Shown one piece after another: positions 33,674 to 41,250 of a DNA stretch of 64,000 bases. Source of the DNA: Mariniflexile sp044335535 (lineage in GTDB: Bacteria; Bacteroidota; Bacteroidia; Flavobacteriales; Flavobacteriaceae). The notes below the pieces were generated by a model. It was not told where the DNA came from and did no database searches. It saw nothing but the letters and a program-made list of their open reading frames with translations. The position numbers and the translations under genes are program-made. The DNA lies in NCBI RefSeq assembly GCF_044335535.1, contig NZ_JBIQVZ010000003.1, positions 1 to 64,000 of the forward strand, in the 5' to 3' direction. How positions within the stretch are numbered: the stretch's first letter is position 1; each line of letters opens with the position of its first letter.

Positions 33674-34798
33674 TTATTCTGCAACTAACGTAATTGCATC
33701 AAGAACGGTTTCTGTATCAGATGTTACAATGACATCTGTAGAACCATCTTTAGTATAATCTTGTGAAACAAAACCAGCAGCACTTATGGTTACGGTATAT
33801 GTCCCAACTGGGATATCTCCCAAAATAAATTCTCCATTGGCATTGGAATCCATTGTTGCAACTACATCCCCGCTATCTTTATCTTTTACGGTTACAGTTA
33901 CTACAATGTCATTTGTTACATCACCACTTATAGAACCTACTTGAGCAGTTAGCTGAATAGGTTCTGCTATTGTGGTTGTTTCGCCATTAATGACCAATAT
34001 TCCTGATACTGACCCTTCGGTGTAACCTGATTCAGAATTCAAAGGTGTTGCAACGACATCATACGTTCCTGCAGGTAAACCCCACAAAACAAAAGCCCCT
34101 GTGTCGTCTGTATTGGCAGAAACAACAAAATCATCTTCTGTTTCTGGAGTTCCCATATCGTCTACCAATACTGAAACCATTGAAGGCACATCACTCGGTT
34201 CAACGATTCCTTCTATATTTCCTGAACTCACTTCAGCACTTACATAAAGTACTGGTTTCAAAATAATATTATCTGAATTACCTGCCATAACTATTGATTT
34301 ATCAACATCAAAATCCAATACAAAATTATAGGTAAATCCTTCTTCGATTACGGCTCCTACTTTAAGTTTCAAACCTGATTGCTGAGCACTGGGTGTTTTT
34401 AAATCAAAGACTTCTGGTTCATCGGCATCATTTCTAATAACTATGGTATTGCCATCACCTAATACCAATCGCATTTGTTCAAGTGTTCCGGCAGGAATTG
34501 GTTTCATGTCAACCAATACTTCATTGACTCCACCAGTTAAATCCAATAAATTGATAGTTCCTTGACTATTCATCTCTAAATCAATCCATCCACTATCATC
34601 GTTGCTGTCATCCATTTTTATCATAACACCAACTACATTAACGTTTACTTCGTCATAATCGCCTGGAGAATCAACAAGTTTTACTGTTATTTTTGGAGCT
34701 CCAGCGTTTATTTTGCTCGATTCGGTGTCACTACATCCAATGATGGATATCATTAAAAATGATAGAAAAAATAAGCTTAATTTGTTCAATGTTTTCAT
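33674..34798 (-). CDS. DUF4382 lipoprotein with carboxypeptidase-regulatory-like repeats
   Basis: 374 residues from the ATG at 34798 (three codons upstream another ATG at 34807 is possible). Signal peptide with lipobox SIIGC. DUF4382 at about 35-185 (ITVKLVDSPGDYDEVNVNVVGV; GTINLLDLTGG; IPAGTLEQMRLVLGD). Two carboxypeptidase D regulatory-like beta domains follow (about 190-285 with FVLWGLPAGTYDVVA, and about 290-374 with FILGDIPVGTYTVTI). An outer-membrane surface lipoprotein of unknown role; monocistronic, with its own terminator. Confidence 0.88.
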   Translation of the reverse strand: MKTLNKLSLFFLSFLMISIIGCSDTESSKINAGAPKITVKLVDSPGDYDEVNVNVVGVMIKMDDSNDDSGWIDLEMNSQGTINLLDLTGGVNEVLVDMKPIPAGTLEQMRLVLGDGNTIVIRNDADEPEVFDLKTPSAQQSGLKLKVGAVIEEGFTYNFVLDFDVDKSIVMAGNSDNIILKPVLYVSAEVSSGNIEGIVEPSDVPSMVSVLVDDMGTPETEDDFVVSANTDDTGAFVLWGLPAGTYDVVATPLNSESGYTEGSVSGILVINGETTTIAEPIQLTAQVGSISGDVTNDIVVTVTVKDKDSGDVVATMDSNANGEFILGDIPVGTYTVTISAAGFVSQDYTKDGSTDVIVTSDTETVLDAITLVAE

Positions 34799-34884
34799 AA
34801 TTATCATATATTTATTTATTGGGGTTCATTAAGTTATATACGTACCCAAAGCGTAAAATAGATCATCTTTTTTTTTATTTAATA

Positions 34885-35132
34885 CTTAGTGCTGGTGCAT
34901 TAACTCTTTAATATTGTTTATAAAGCGTTGGTTTTCATTGTTTTATATATGTTCTTTGATTTTTTGATTTGAATTGAAAGTTTATGATTTTACATTTTTA
35001 AATGTAAAATCATGAATTCAGGAAAATACATTTTCTCTCAATTGCTAGATTTTGTTAATAAATATGAATTAGAAAAATAGTGAAAATATTAATGAGGAAC
35101 AATATAATATTTTTTTAACGCACCAGCACTAA
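34885..35132. mobile_element. MITE-like element with terminal inverted repeats
   Basis: TTAGTGCTGGTGCATTAA at 34886-34903 and its complement with one mismatch at 35115-35132 form 18-bp terminal inverted repeats. TTTAATA flanks both sides (34878-34884 and 35133-35139) as a possible target duplication. The middle holds a perfect 14-bp-arm palindrome (34984-35013, ATGATTTTACATTT). There is no coding frame. The size (~248 bp) and architecture fit a non-autonomous element. Confidence 0.55.
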
Positions 35133-35288
35133 TTTAATATCATGAAATATTTTGCTTGTTAAGTATAGTAAGGCCTGTCCCATATCTCAAAACAACAGTG
35201 ATTTTTGTTTCTACAAATAGGAAAAACAATTATGCCTTTTTATGCCTCTTTTAAGTATTTTTATATATGAATTGCAAAAATAATATAA

Positions 35289-36041
35289 ATGAACAAAACA
35301 GCTCTAATAACCGGTGCAACAAGTGGTATAGGACATGCAACAGCTTATGAGTTTGCAAAGCATGGCATTAATTTAATTTTATGTGGAAGACGATTGGAAC
35401 GCCTGTTTACCATACAAGAAGCCTTAGGTAAACTAACAAATGTGCATATACTAAATTTTGATGTGCGCGATAAAACTGAAACTTTTAAAGCCATTGAATC
35501 GCTACCAGAAAACTTTAAACATATAGACATTTTAATTAATAATGCGGGCAACGCACATGGTTTAGACCCCATAAACGAAGGAAGTATTGATGATTGGGAT
35601 GCCATGATGGACATAAACGTCAAAGGGCTTTTATATATAAGCAAAGCCATAATACCACAAATGACCAAACGACAATCGGGGCATATTATAAATATTGGCT
35701 CATCGGCAGGTAAGCAAGTATATCCAAAGGGAAATGTGTATTGCGCCAGTAAACATGCTGTTTTGGCTATTACAGAAGGAATGCGTATTGACTTAAACCC
35801 GTTTGGAATTAAAGTAGGTGCCATAAGCCCAGGTTTGGTTGAAACCGAATTTTCACAGGTGCGTTTTAAAGGCGATAAAATTGCTGATACAGTTTATGAC
35901 GGCTTTAAAGCTTTGCAAGCCGAAGATATTGCCGAAATTATTTATTTTGTTGTATCACGTCCTGCCCATGTTAATATTGCCGATATGTTAATTTTTCCAA
36001 CGGCACAGGCTAATGCATTTACATTAAATAAATCTGTCTGA
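35289..36041 (+). CDS. Short-chain dehydrogenase/reductase (YdfG-like)
   Basis: 250 residues, classical SDR: cofactor motif TGATSGIG (8-15), NNAG (84-87), and catalytic S138, Y151 and K155 (IGSSAG and YCASK). CGRRLERL after the second strand gives two Arg suited to NADPH. The family includes NADP-dependent 3-hydroxy-acid dehydrogenases of the YdfG type, which oxidise serine or 3-hydroxypropionate-like substrates; the precise substrate cannot be read from sequence. Start at the ATG directly in frame with MNKTALITGA. Confidence 0.93.
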   Translation: MNKTALITGATSGIGHATAYEFAKHGINLILCGRRLERLFTIQEALGKLTNVHILNFDVRDKTETFKAIESLPENFKHIDILINNAGNAHGLDPINEGSIDDWDAMMDINVKGLLYISKAIIPQMTKRQSGHIINIGSSAGKQVYPKGNVYCASKHAVLAITEGMRIDLNPFGIKVGAISPGLVETEFSQVRFKGDKIADTVYDGFKALQAEDIAEIIYFVVSRPAHVNIADMLIFPTAQANAFTLNKSV

Positions 36042-36054
36042 ACTTATTTTTAAT

Positions 36055-36411
36055 ATGGATAGCATTATTTATTTTTTATTTTTATTATTTATTCAAGTAA
36101 TATGCCATACTTCTTTAAGTAAAGATTATAAATTAAGAGAACAAATCAATGGTTCATCTGGTTCAATAATGGATAATGTAGCTGAAGGATTCGGTAGAGG
36201 AGGAAACAAGGAATTTATAATGTTTTTAAGCTATTCCCGCGGGTCATGTAACGAAAGCAAGTCGCAATTTATTAAGATGTTTCGACGAAATTATATAGAT
36301 GAAACCACTTTCAATAAACTTAACAGTGATGCTGAAAATCTAATAAATCAATTATCAAAATTTATCAATTACCTTAAAAGCTCCGAACGCAAGGGCTCAA
36401 AATTTGATTAG
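36055..36411 (+). CDS. Four-helix-bundle (S23) protein with an aberrant N-terminus
   Basis: 118 residues. From about residue 24 the sequence matches the four-helix-bundle / 23S-rRNA-intervening-sequence protein family (KDYKLREQINGSSGSIMDNVAEGFGRG; ESKSQFIKMF; LINQLSKFINYL). The usual start (FxxLxVWQxA..) is absent and replaced by a hydrophobic low-complexity stretch (IIYFLFLLFIQV), so the first helix is lost or the start decayed. It lies 13 bp after the SDR gene. The role of this family is unclear. Confidence 0.65.
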   Translation: MDSIIYFLFLLFIQVICHTSLSKDYKLREQINGSSGSIMDNVAEGFGRGGNKEFIMFLSYSRGSCNESKSQFIKMFRRNYIDETTFNKLNSDAENLINQLSKFINYLKSSERKGSKFD

Positions 36412-36452
36412 TCTTGAATAAATAATAAAAATAAAACATAGACAATACCTAA

Positions 36453-37586
36453 ATGATCAACAAGCGTCTACTTATAAAAAATTTGTTGTCACACAATGAT
36501 GAAAACAGCTTTTACGATAAAAAGCGTAAAATTGATATTAGTTTTAAAGAAGGAAAGGCTAAGTTTTTAAAGCATGTTTGTGCGCTTTCAAATAGCAACC
36601 CTAAAAACAACTCGTACATTGTTATTGGTGTTGAAGATGTTGATAACGACATTGTTGGTGTCGACTTTTTTGATGACAGTAAAATTCAAAACCTCATCAA
36701 TGCCTATTTAAGCCATCCGCCAATTGTACAGTACGAAAACATTCCATTTCCGCATTTACCCGATGATAAAGTAGTTGGTTTGGTTACCATTCGCCCAACT
36801 GGAAAAATAACATCGCTACGGAAAAACATTTGGAAATATTACGGTGGTTCGGTATTTTTTAGAGATGGAAGCATGAGTATGCCCAAAGTATTCGACATCG
36901 AAATAAAAGATGTTAACTCTAAAATTGTTGAGTCCATTGAAAACAATTCACAAAACAATATTGAGCTCACCTTAAACGGCGTTTTCGATTTTTTAAAAAA
37001 ACGCAAAGACTACAACGCTCAATACAAAGTGTTTAAGGAATACTTCGTTGTTTGTTGGGCAGGGCAAAAAAAAGTAGTTAAAGATGAAATATTCTTTTCT
37101 AGAGTTGACATTGAATTGATAAACGAACAGGTGCGTTTGTTTTTTTCGGCTTTAGATGAAGTTGCCATTTTTATTAATGACGATTCGTTTAAAATCATTG
37201 AATATGTAAATCTGGGGTTTCAAAATTCCAATAAATACTATCAATTAGAAGAAACCATTATCAATTTTGAAAACAATGCCAATTATTCCATTGAAACCAA
37301 ACTTTTATTTGAACCACCACAGTATGATAAAAAAGTACTTCACCATATTTATAACACTACAAATGCTATTTTAGAAAAACTAAAAAAAGGACTACCGTTT
37401 ACAAAAAGTGAAGAAACAGATTTAAAAAATTTACCCATAACCTATTTAATTTGTTATCTAAATTTATTTCACGAAGCTATTGACAAGTTAAATGAGGCAA
37501 AACCCTATTTAAGGGCTCATAGTGAAGAATTATACCATCTTTATAAAGAATCTATGCGGGTTCTAAGAAAAGTGAAATACAGTTAA
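36453..37586 (+). CDS. AlbA_2 / Schlafen-like DNA-binding-domain protein
   Basis: 377 residues. The N-terminal ~140 residues match the AlbA_2 domain (putative DNA-binding or Schlafen-type core): IDISFKEGKAKFLKHVCALSN, NNSYIVIGVEDVDNDIVGV, and VGLVTIRPTG. The remaining part (about 150-377) is helical and unassigned. Soluble, cytoplasmic. Such proteins are often annotated as ATP-binding or transcriptional-regulator-like, but their function is not settled. Start ATG at MINKRLLIKN; 41 bp after the previous gene. Confidence 0.8.
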   Translation: MINKRLLIKNLLSHNDENSFYDKKRKIDISFKEGKAKFLKHVCALSNSNPKNNSYIVIGVEDVDNDIVGVDFFDDSKIQNLINAYLSHPPIVQYENIPFPHLPDDKVVGLVTIRPTGKITSLRKNIWKYYGGSVFFRDGSMSMPKVFDIEIKDVNSKIVESIENNSQNNIELTLNGVFDFLKKRKDYNAQYKVFKEYFVVCWAGQKKVVKDEIFFSRVDIELINEQVRLFFSALDEVAIFINDDSFKIIEYVNLGFQNSNKYYQLEETIINFENNANYSIETKLLFEPPQYDKKVLHHIYNTTNAILEKLKKGLPFTKSEETDLKNLPITYLICYLNLFHEAIDKLNEAKPYLRAHSEELYHLYKESMRVLRKVKYS

Positions 37587-37664
37587 TCTAATTTATTGGA
37601 AGCTTAACCATAATTTAACTTTAGTGCTTTTTTTCTCACGATATAAAATATATATTTGCACTGC

Positions 37665-37733
37665 TATTAATCTTTTTAGAGATATAACCTTGTTTCTCCC
37701 GATAAAATTTCGGCATTGGAGCAAGGTTTTTTT
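37665..37733 (+). ncRNA. Candidate small RNA (promoter plus terminator pair)
   Basis: A TATATTTG -7 box at 37651-37658 would start a transcript near 37665. Twenty bases on lies a long stem: AACCTTG (37686) pairs with CAAGGTT, CTCC with GGAG, and CCGA with TCGG around AAAATTT, followed by seven T. No reading frame longer than a few codons exists. Alternatively this is only the terminator of the upstream gene, which ends 100 bp earlier. Confidence 0.35.
37686..37733 (+). terminator. Strong rho-independent terminator
   Basis: Composite hairpin with AACCTTG/CAAGGTT outer stem, inner CTCC/GGAG and CCGA/TCGG stems, followed by a T run. It could end transcription from the AlbA_2-type gene or a small RNA. 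Confidence 0.7.
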
Positions 37734-37932
37734 ATTAACCGATTTACCTAAGCTACTTTAACGGCCCAACACAGAAAACAACCCAACTCTTTATACTTGA
37801 ATTATTTACAAAGGTTCCATCTGTTTTAATTTAGTCAGATGGGGCACCCTAAATAATCATTCTTTTGTGTACGAATGCCATTTTATAAATGCTTCATTTG
37901 AAAAGATAAAGGCTAAACACACACATATCTAG

Positions 37933-39483
37933 CTATAAATCAAATTTAATACCTTGGGCTAAAGGCAACTCAGTAGTATAATTAATGGTGTTGGTTTGGC
38001 GTCTCATATAGACTTTCCAAGCATCACTACCAGATTCGCGACCACCACCAGTTTCCTTTTCACCACCAAAAGCACCACCAATTTCGGCACCCGAAGTACC
38101 AATATTCACATTGGCAATACCACAATCAGATCCAGTAACCGACAAGAAACGCTCAGCTTCACGCAAGTTGTTTGTCATAATGGCTGAAGACAATCCCTGT
38201 GCTACATTGTTTTGGATTTCAATCGCATTTTCTACACTACCCGAATATTTCAATAAATACAAGACAGGTGCGAAAGTTTCATGCTGTACTATTTTAAATT
38301 CTGGTTTTGCTTCAGCTATGGCTGGTTTTACGTAACAGCCACTTTCATACCCTTTTCCAGAAAGCACTCCTCCTTCAACTATAATTTTACCCCCTTCCTC
38401 AACTACTTTAGTTAAAGCATCTTGATACATCTTCACCGCATTGGTGTCTATTAAAGGGCCCACATGATTTTTTTCATCCAACGGATTTCCTATACGAAGT
38501 TGTTTGTAAGCATCGGTAACTGCTGTTTTTACCTTATCGTAAATAGACTCATGGATTATCAATCTTCGTGTTGAAGTGCAACGTTGACCACAAGTACCCA
38601 CTGCGCCAAAAACCGCTCCTATCACGGTCATTTTTATGTCGGCGTCTGGAGTTACAATAATGGCATTGTTCCCTCCTAACTCTAACAAACTTTTTCCTAA
38701 ACGACCTGCAACTTCTTGAGCTACAATTTTACCCATTCTGGTGGAACCTGTTGCCGAAATTAATGGAATACGAGTATCTTTCGTCATAAATTCTCCTACT
38801 TTATAATCGCCATTAATTAAACACGAAATACCTTCTGGTAAATTGTTTTTTGAAAAAACTTCAGCAGCTATATTTTGACAAGCAATACCACAAAGCGGTA
38901 CTTTTTCACTGGGTTTCCAAACGCATACATCACCACAAACCCAAGCTAAAGCGGTGTTCCAAGACCAAACTGCTACAGGAAAGTTAAATGCTGAAATAAT
39001 TCCAACAGCACCTAATGGATGGTATTGTTCATACATACGATGACCAGGGCGTTCGGAATGCATGGTTAACCCATGAAGCTGACGCGATAGACCTACTGCA
39101 AAATCACAGATGTCAATCATTTCCTGAACTTCACCCAACCCTTCTTGGTAGGATTTACCCATTTCATAAGACACTAATTTTCCTAAAGCCTCCTTTTTTT
39201 CTCGAAGTTTTTCTCCAAACTGGCGCACAATGTCACCGCGTTGTGGTGCAGGCATTAATCGCCACGTTTTAAATGCATGGGTTGCGGCGTCCATGACCTT
39301 GTCATAATCGGCTTTTGTGGTCGTTTTTACTTTTGCTATTAACTGTCCATCAACAGGCGAATAGGATCCTAAAATATCTCCATTGGAAAAATTGTTAGAG
39401 CCTGTTGAAGTGCCTTCATTTATATCTTTTATCCCTAAAATTTTAAGAGTTTTTTCTATTCCAAAATCTGTCATCACTTTCAT
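37933..39483 (-). CDS. Aldehyde dehydrogenase, ALDH7 type (aminoadipate-semialdehyde dehydrogenase-like)
   Basis: 516 residues. Catalytic C302 (GTCGQRCTSTRR) and general base E268 (SLLELGGNN) are present, with the cofactor motif GSTRMG near 246. The N-terminus TDFGIEKTLKILGI and C-terminal GGAFGGEKETGGGRESGSDAWKVYMRRQT are characteristic of ALDH7/antiquitin-type enzymes, which oxidise alpha-aminoadipate semialdehyde in lysine breakdown and related aldehydes. The start could be M1 (39483) or M4 (39474), the latter giving MTDFGIE. Cytoplasmic, apparently monocistronic. Confidence 0.92.
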   Translation of the reverse strand: MKVMTDFGIEKTLKILGIKDINEGTSTGSNNFSNGDILGSYSPVDGQLIAKVKTTTKADYDKVMDAATHAFKTWRLMPAPQRGDIVRQFGEKLREKKEALGKLVSYEMGKSYQEGLGEVQEMIDICDFAVGLSRQLHGLTMHSERPGHRMYEQYHPLGAVGIISAFNFPVAVWSWNTALAWVCGDVCVWKPSEKVPLCGIACQNIAAEVFSKNNLPEGISCLINGDYKVGEFMTKDTRIPLISATGSTRMGKIVAQEVAGRLGKSLLELGGNNAIIVTPDADIKMTVIGAVFGAVGTCGQRCTSTRRLIIHESIYDKVKTAVTDAYKQLRIGNPLDEKNHVGPLIDTNAVKMYQDALTKVVEEGGKIIVEGGVLSGKGYESGCYVKPAIAEAKPEFKIVQHETFAPVLYLLKYSGSVENAIEIQNNVAQGLSSAIMTNNLREAERFLSVTGSDCGIANVNIGTSGAEIGGAFGGEKETGGGRESGSDAWKVYMRRQTNTINYTTELPLAQGIKFDL

Positions 39484-39594
39484 TAATTATAGATTTATTA
39501 ATTAATTTTAAATTATTTGCGAATATAGCAATAAAAAGTCACTTTCATTAAAGTTTAATACTTGTAAAACTATTAACTTTAAAGCGCAAATTAA

Positions 39595-39776
39595 TGAACT
39601 CATCTTGACTTTTTGTTTTTAACCGAAAATGGGATAAAATTTGTATAGATGAGGCACTTCTTGAAAGGCATAGCAGAGCTAAGCATCAAAAAAGAAACGA
39701 AATATGGACGAATTTTAGTCATTCCTGCCTGCCGGCAGGCAGGTTTTAGGAAATAGAAAAGGTCAGGATAAGTTCA
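39595..39776. mobile_element. MITE-like element, copy 1 (182 bp)
   Basis: It begins TGAACTCATCTTGACTTTTT and ends AAAAGGTCAGGATAAGTTCA, giving imperfect terminal inverted repeats of about 20 bp. A second copy with the same ends lies at 55790-56005, and both share an interior CATAGCAG(A/C)GCTA segment. No coding frame. It fills most of the 313-bp gap 39484-39796. Confidence 0.6.
39724..39743. repeat. Perfect 20-bp palindrome
   Basis: CCTGCCTGCCGGCAGGCAGG, strongly G+C-rich in an A+T-rich background, embedded in MITE copy 1 and missing from copy 2. Such CCTGCCTGCCGGCAGG sequences are dispersed repeats in many Bacteroidota. Confidence 0.7.
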
Positions 39777-39796
39777 GTATATTAATATGAAATCTT

Positions 39797-40876
39797 ATGA
39801 GAAAATATGTTCTAATTTTTTTTAGCTCACTTCTGCTTTTTAGTTGTAAAAAACAAGACAAATTGATTGATTCCGAAATTAAAGAGGAACGTATTAAAGA
39901 TTTAAAATTAACTACTGAAAACAAAACGGCTCAATTCTCAATTGTTATTCATGGTGGTGCAGGCTATATAAAAAAAGAAAATATTTCATCAGAAAAAGAA
40001 AAGGAATACCGAGCTAAGCTTGAAGAAGCTATTAAAGTTGGTTATAACATTTTAAAAAATGGTGGCACTAGTTTGGATGCGGTAGAAAAGACCATTAATG
40101 TTCTAGAGGATTCTCCCTTATTTAATGCAGGTAAAGGTGCTGTTTTCACCCACGAAGGCACGAATGAACATGACGCTTCTATTATGGACGGAAAAACTTT
40201 AAATGCAGGTGCTTCGGCAGGTACAAAAACAATAAAAAACCCTATTAGTTTAGCCCGTGCTGTTATGGAAAAATCGCCACATGTGATGCTTTCCGGAAGT
40301 GGTGCCGAAATATTTGCTGAAGAACAGGGCCTAGAAATTGTAGAACCGAGTTACTTTTATACAGAACCCCAAATGAAATCTTTAGAACATGCAAAAAACG
40401 CTGAAAAAAATAAAGTTTCATTGTTTTATGATTCTGAAATTAAAGACTCGAAATTTGGAACTGTTGGTTGTGTGGCATTAGACAAAAATGGCAACTTAGC
40501 AGCTGGAACTTCAACAGGTGGTATGACGAACAAACGTTGGGGACGTATAGGTGATTCGCCTATTATTGGTGCGGGTACTTATGCAAATAATAGCACTTGC
40601 GGAGTTTCAAGCACAGGTTGGGGTGAATATTTTATTCGCGGTATGGTTGCATATGATATTTCGGCTTTAATGGCATATAAAGGCATGCCACTTGCAGAAG
40701 CTGCGAATGAAGTGATTCAAAAAAAGTTACCAAAAATTGGAGATGGTGCTGGTGAAGGTGGTATTATTGCGATTGATAAAAATGGACACATGGTTATGGA
40801 ATTTAATACGCCTGGGATGTTTAGAGCAACTATGAATGACAAAGGTGAACTTTATGTCGGGATGTATAAAGATTAA
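39797..40876 (+). CDS. Isoaspartyl peptidase / type III L-asparaginase, lipoprotein form
   Basis: 359 residues. Lipobox LLFSC (Cys17) suggests periplasmic or outer-membrane anchoring. Ntn-hydrolase family: N-half IHGGAGYI, AGKGAVFTHEG, HDASIMDG; autocleavage before T222 (KFGTVGCVALD) gives the catalytic Thr; substrate-binding GTSTGGMTNKRWGRIGDSPIIGAGTYAN follows. It hydrolyses beta-aspartyl (isoaspartyl) peptides and asparagine after self-processing into alpha and beta chains. Length is normal for the family plus a signal sequence. Confidence 0.93.
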   Translation: MRKYVLIFFSSLLLFSCKKQDKLIDSEIKEERIKDLKLTTENKTAQFSIVIHGGAGYIKKENISSEKEKEYRAKLEEAIKVGYNILKNGGTSLDAVEKTINVLEDSPLFNAGKGAVFTHEGTNEHDASIMDGKTLNAGASAGTKTIKNPISLARAVMEKSPHVMLSGSGAEIFAEEQGLEIVEPSYFYTEPQMKSLEHAKNAEKNKVSLFYDSEIKDSKFGTVGCVALDKNGNLAAGTSTGGMTNKRWGRIGDSPIIGAGTYANNSTCGVSSTGWGEYFIRGMVAYDISALMAYKGMPLAEAANEVIQKKLPKIGDGAGEGGIIAIDKNGHMVMEFNTPGMFRATMNDKGELYVGMYKD

Positions 40877-41250
40877 GAGACTGTCTAAATATTTTTCATT
40901 AGTGTCCGATAAGATTCAAGGCTTTGCTAAAAGAAAAAAGAATATAGAAAATAGGCTAAATGACAGCCAATTCATATTCAAATGTATGTTTTAATAATCG
41001 CTAAGTAATTTATTATGAACAAAAAGTTAGGCCACAAATCTGTAATCTCTCTAAAACCATTATCACTGTACTTGCAGTGAATTGTAAAAGTTTTATCGGT
41101 CAACAATCAATATTTTTATCAAAAGCATCTTTTATGAATAATTTAACAAAAGAGAAAAGCCTAAAATAAAATACTTGAACGTAATTTGTTTAACAAGAAG
41201 CTGCCTACAATTTCTTTTAATTTAAGTTCAATTCAGTAAATCATCAATCT
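40877..41250. repeat. Gene-free stretch with decayed repeat, related to 54.5-54.8 kb
   Basis: GAGACTGTCTAAAT at 40877-40890 resembles GAGACTGTTTAAAT at 54820-54833. The segment 40952-41016 (CAATTCATATTCAAATG, TGTTTTAATAATCGCTAAG) matches the complement of 54701-54777 with a few differences. These look like mosaic remnants of an insertion sequence or MITE. No gene is seen. Confidence 0.45.

Larger units (their letters stand above)
37587..37932. other. Intergenic region with possible small RNA
   Basis: A promoter-like box (37651-37658) and a strong terminator hairpin (37686-37733) lie about 70 bp apart. The remainder (37740-37932) shows nothing I can assign. Confidence 0.5.
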
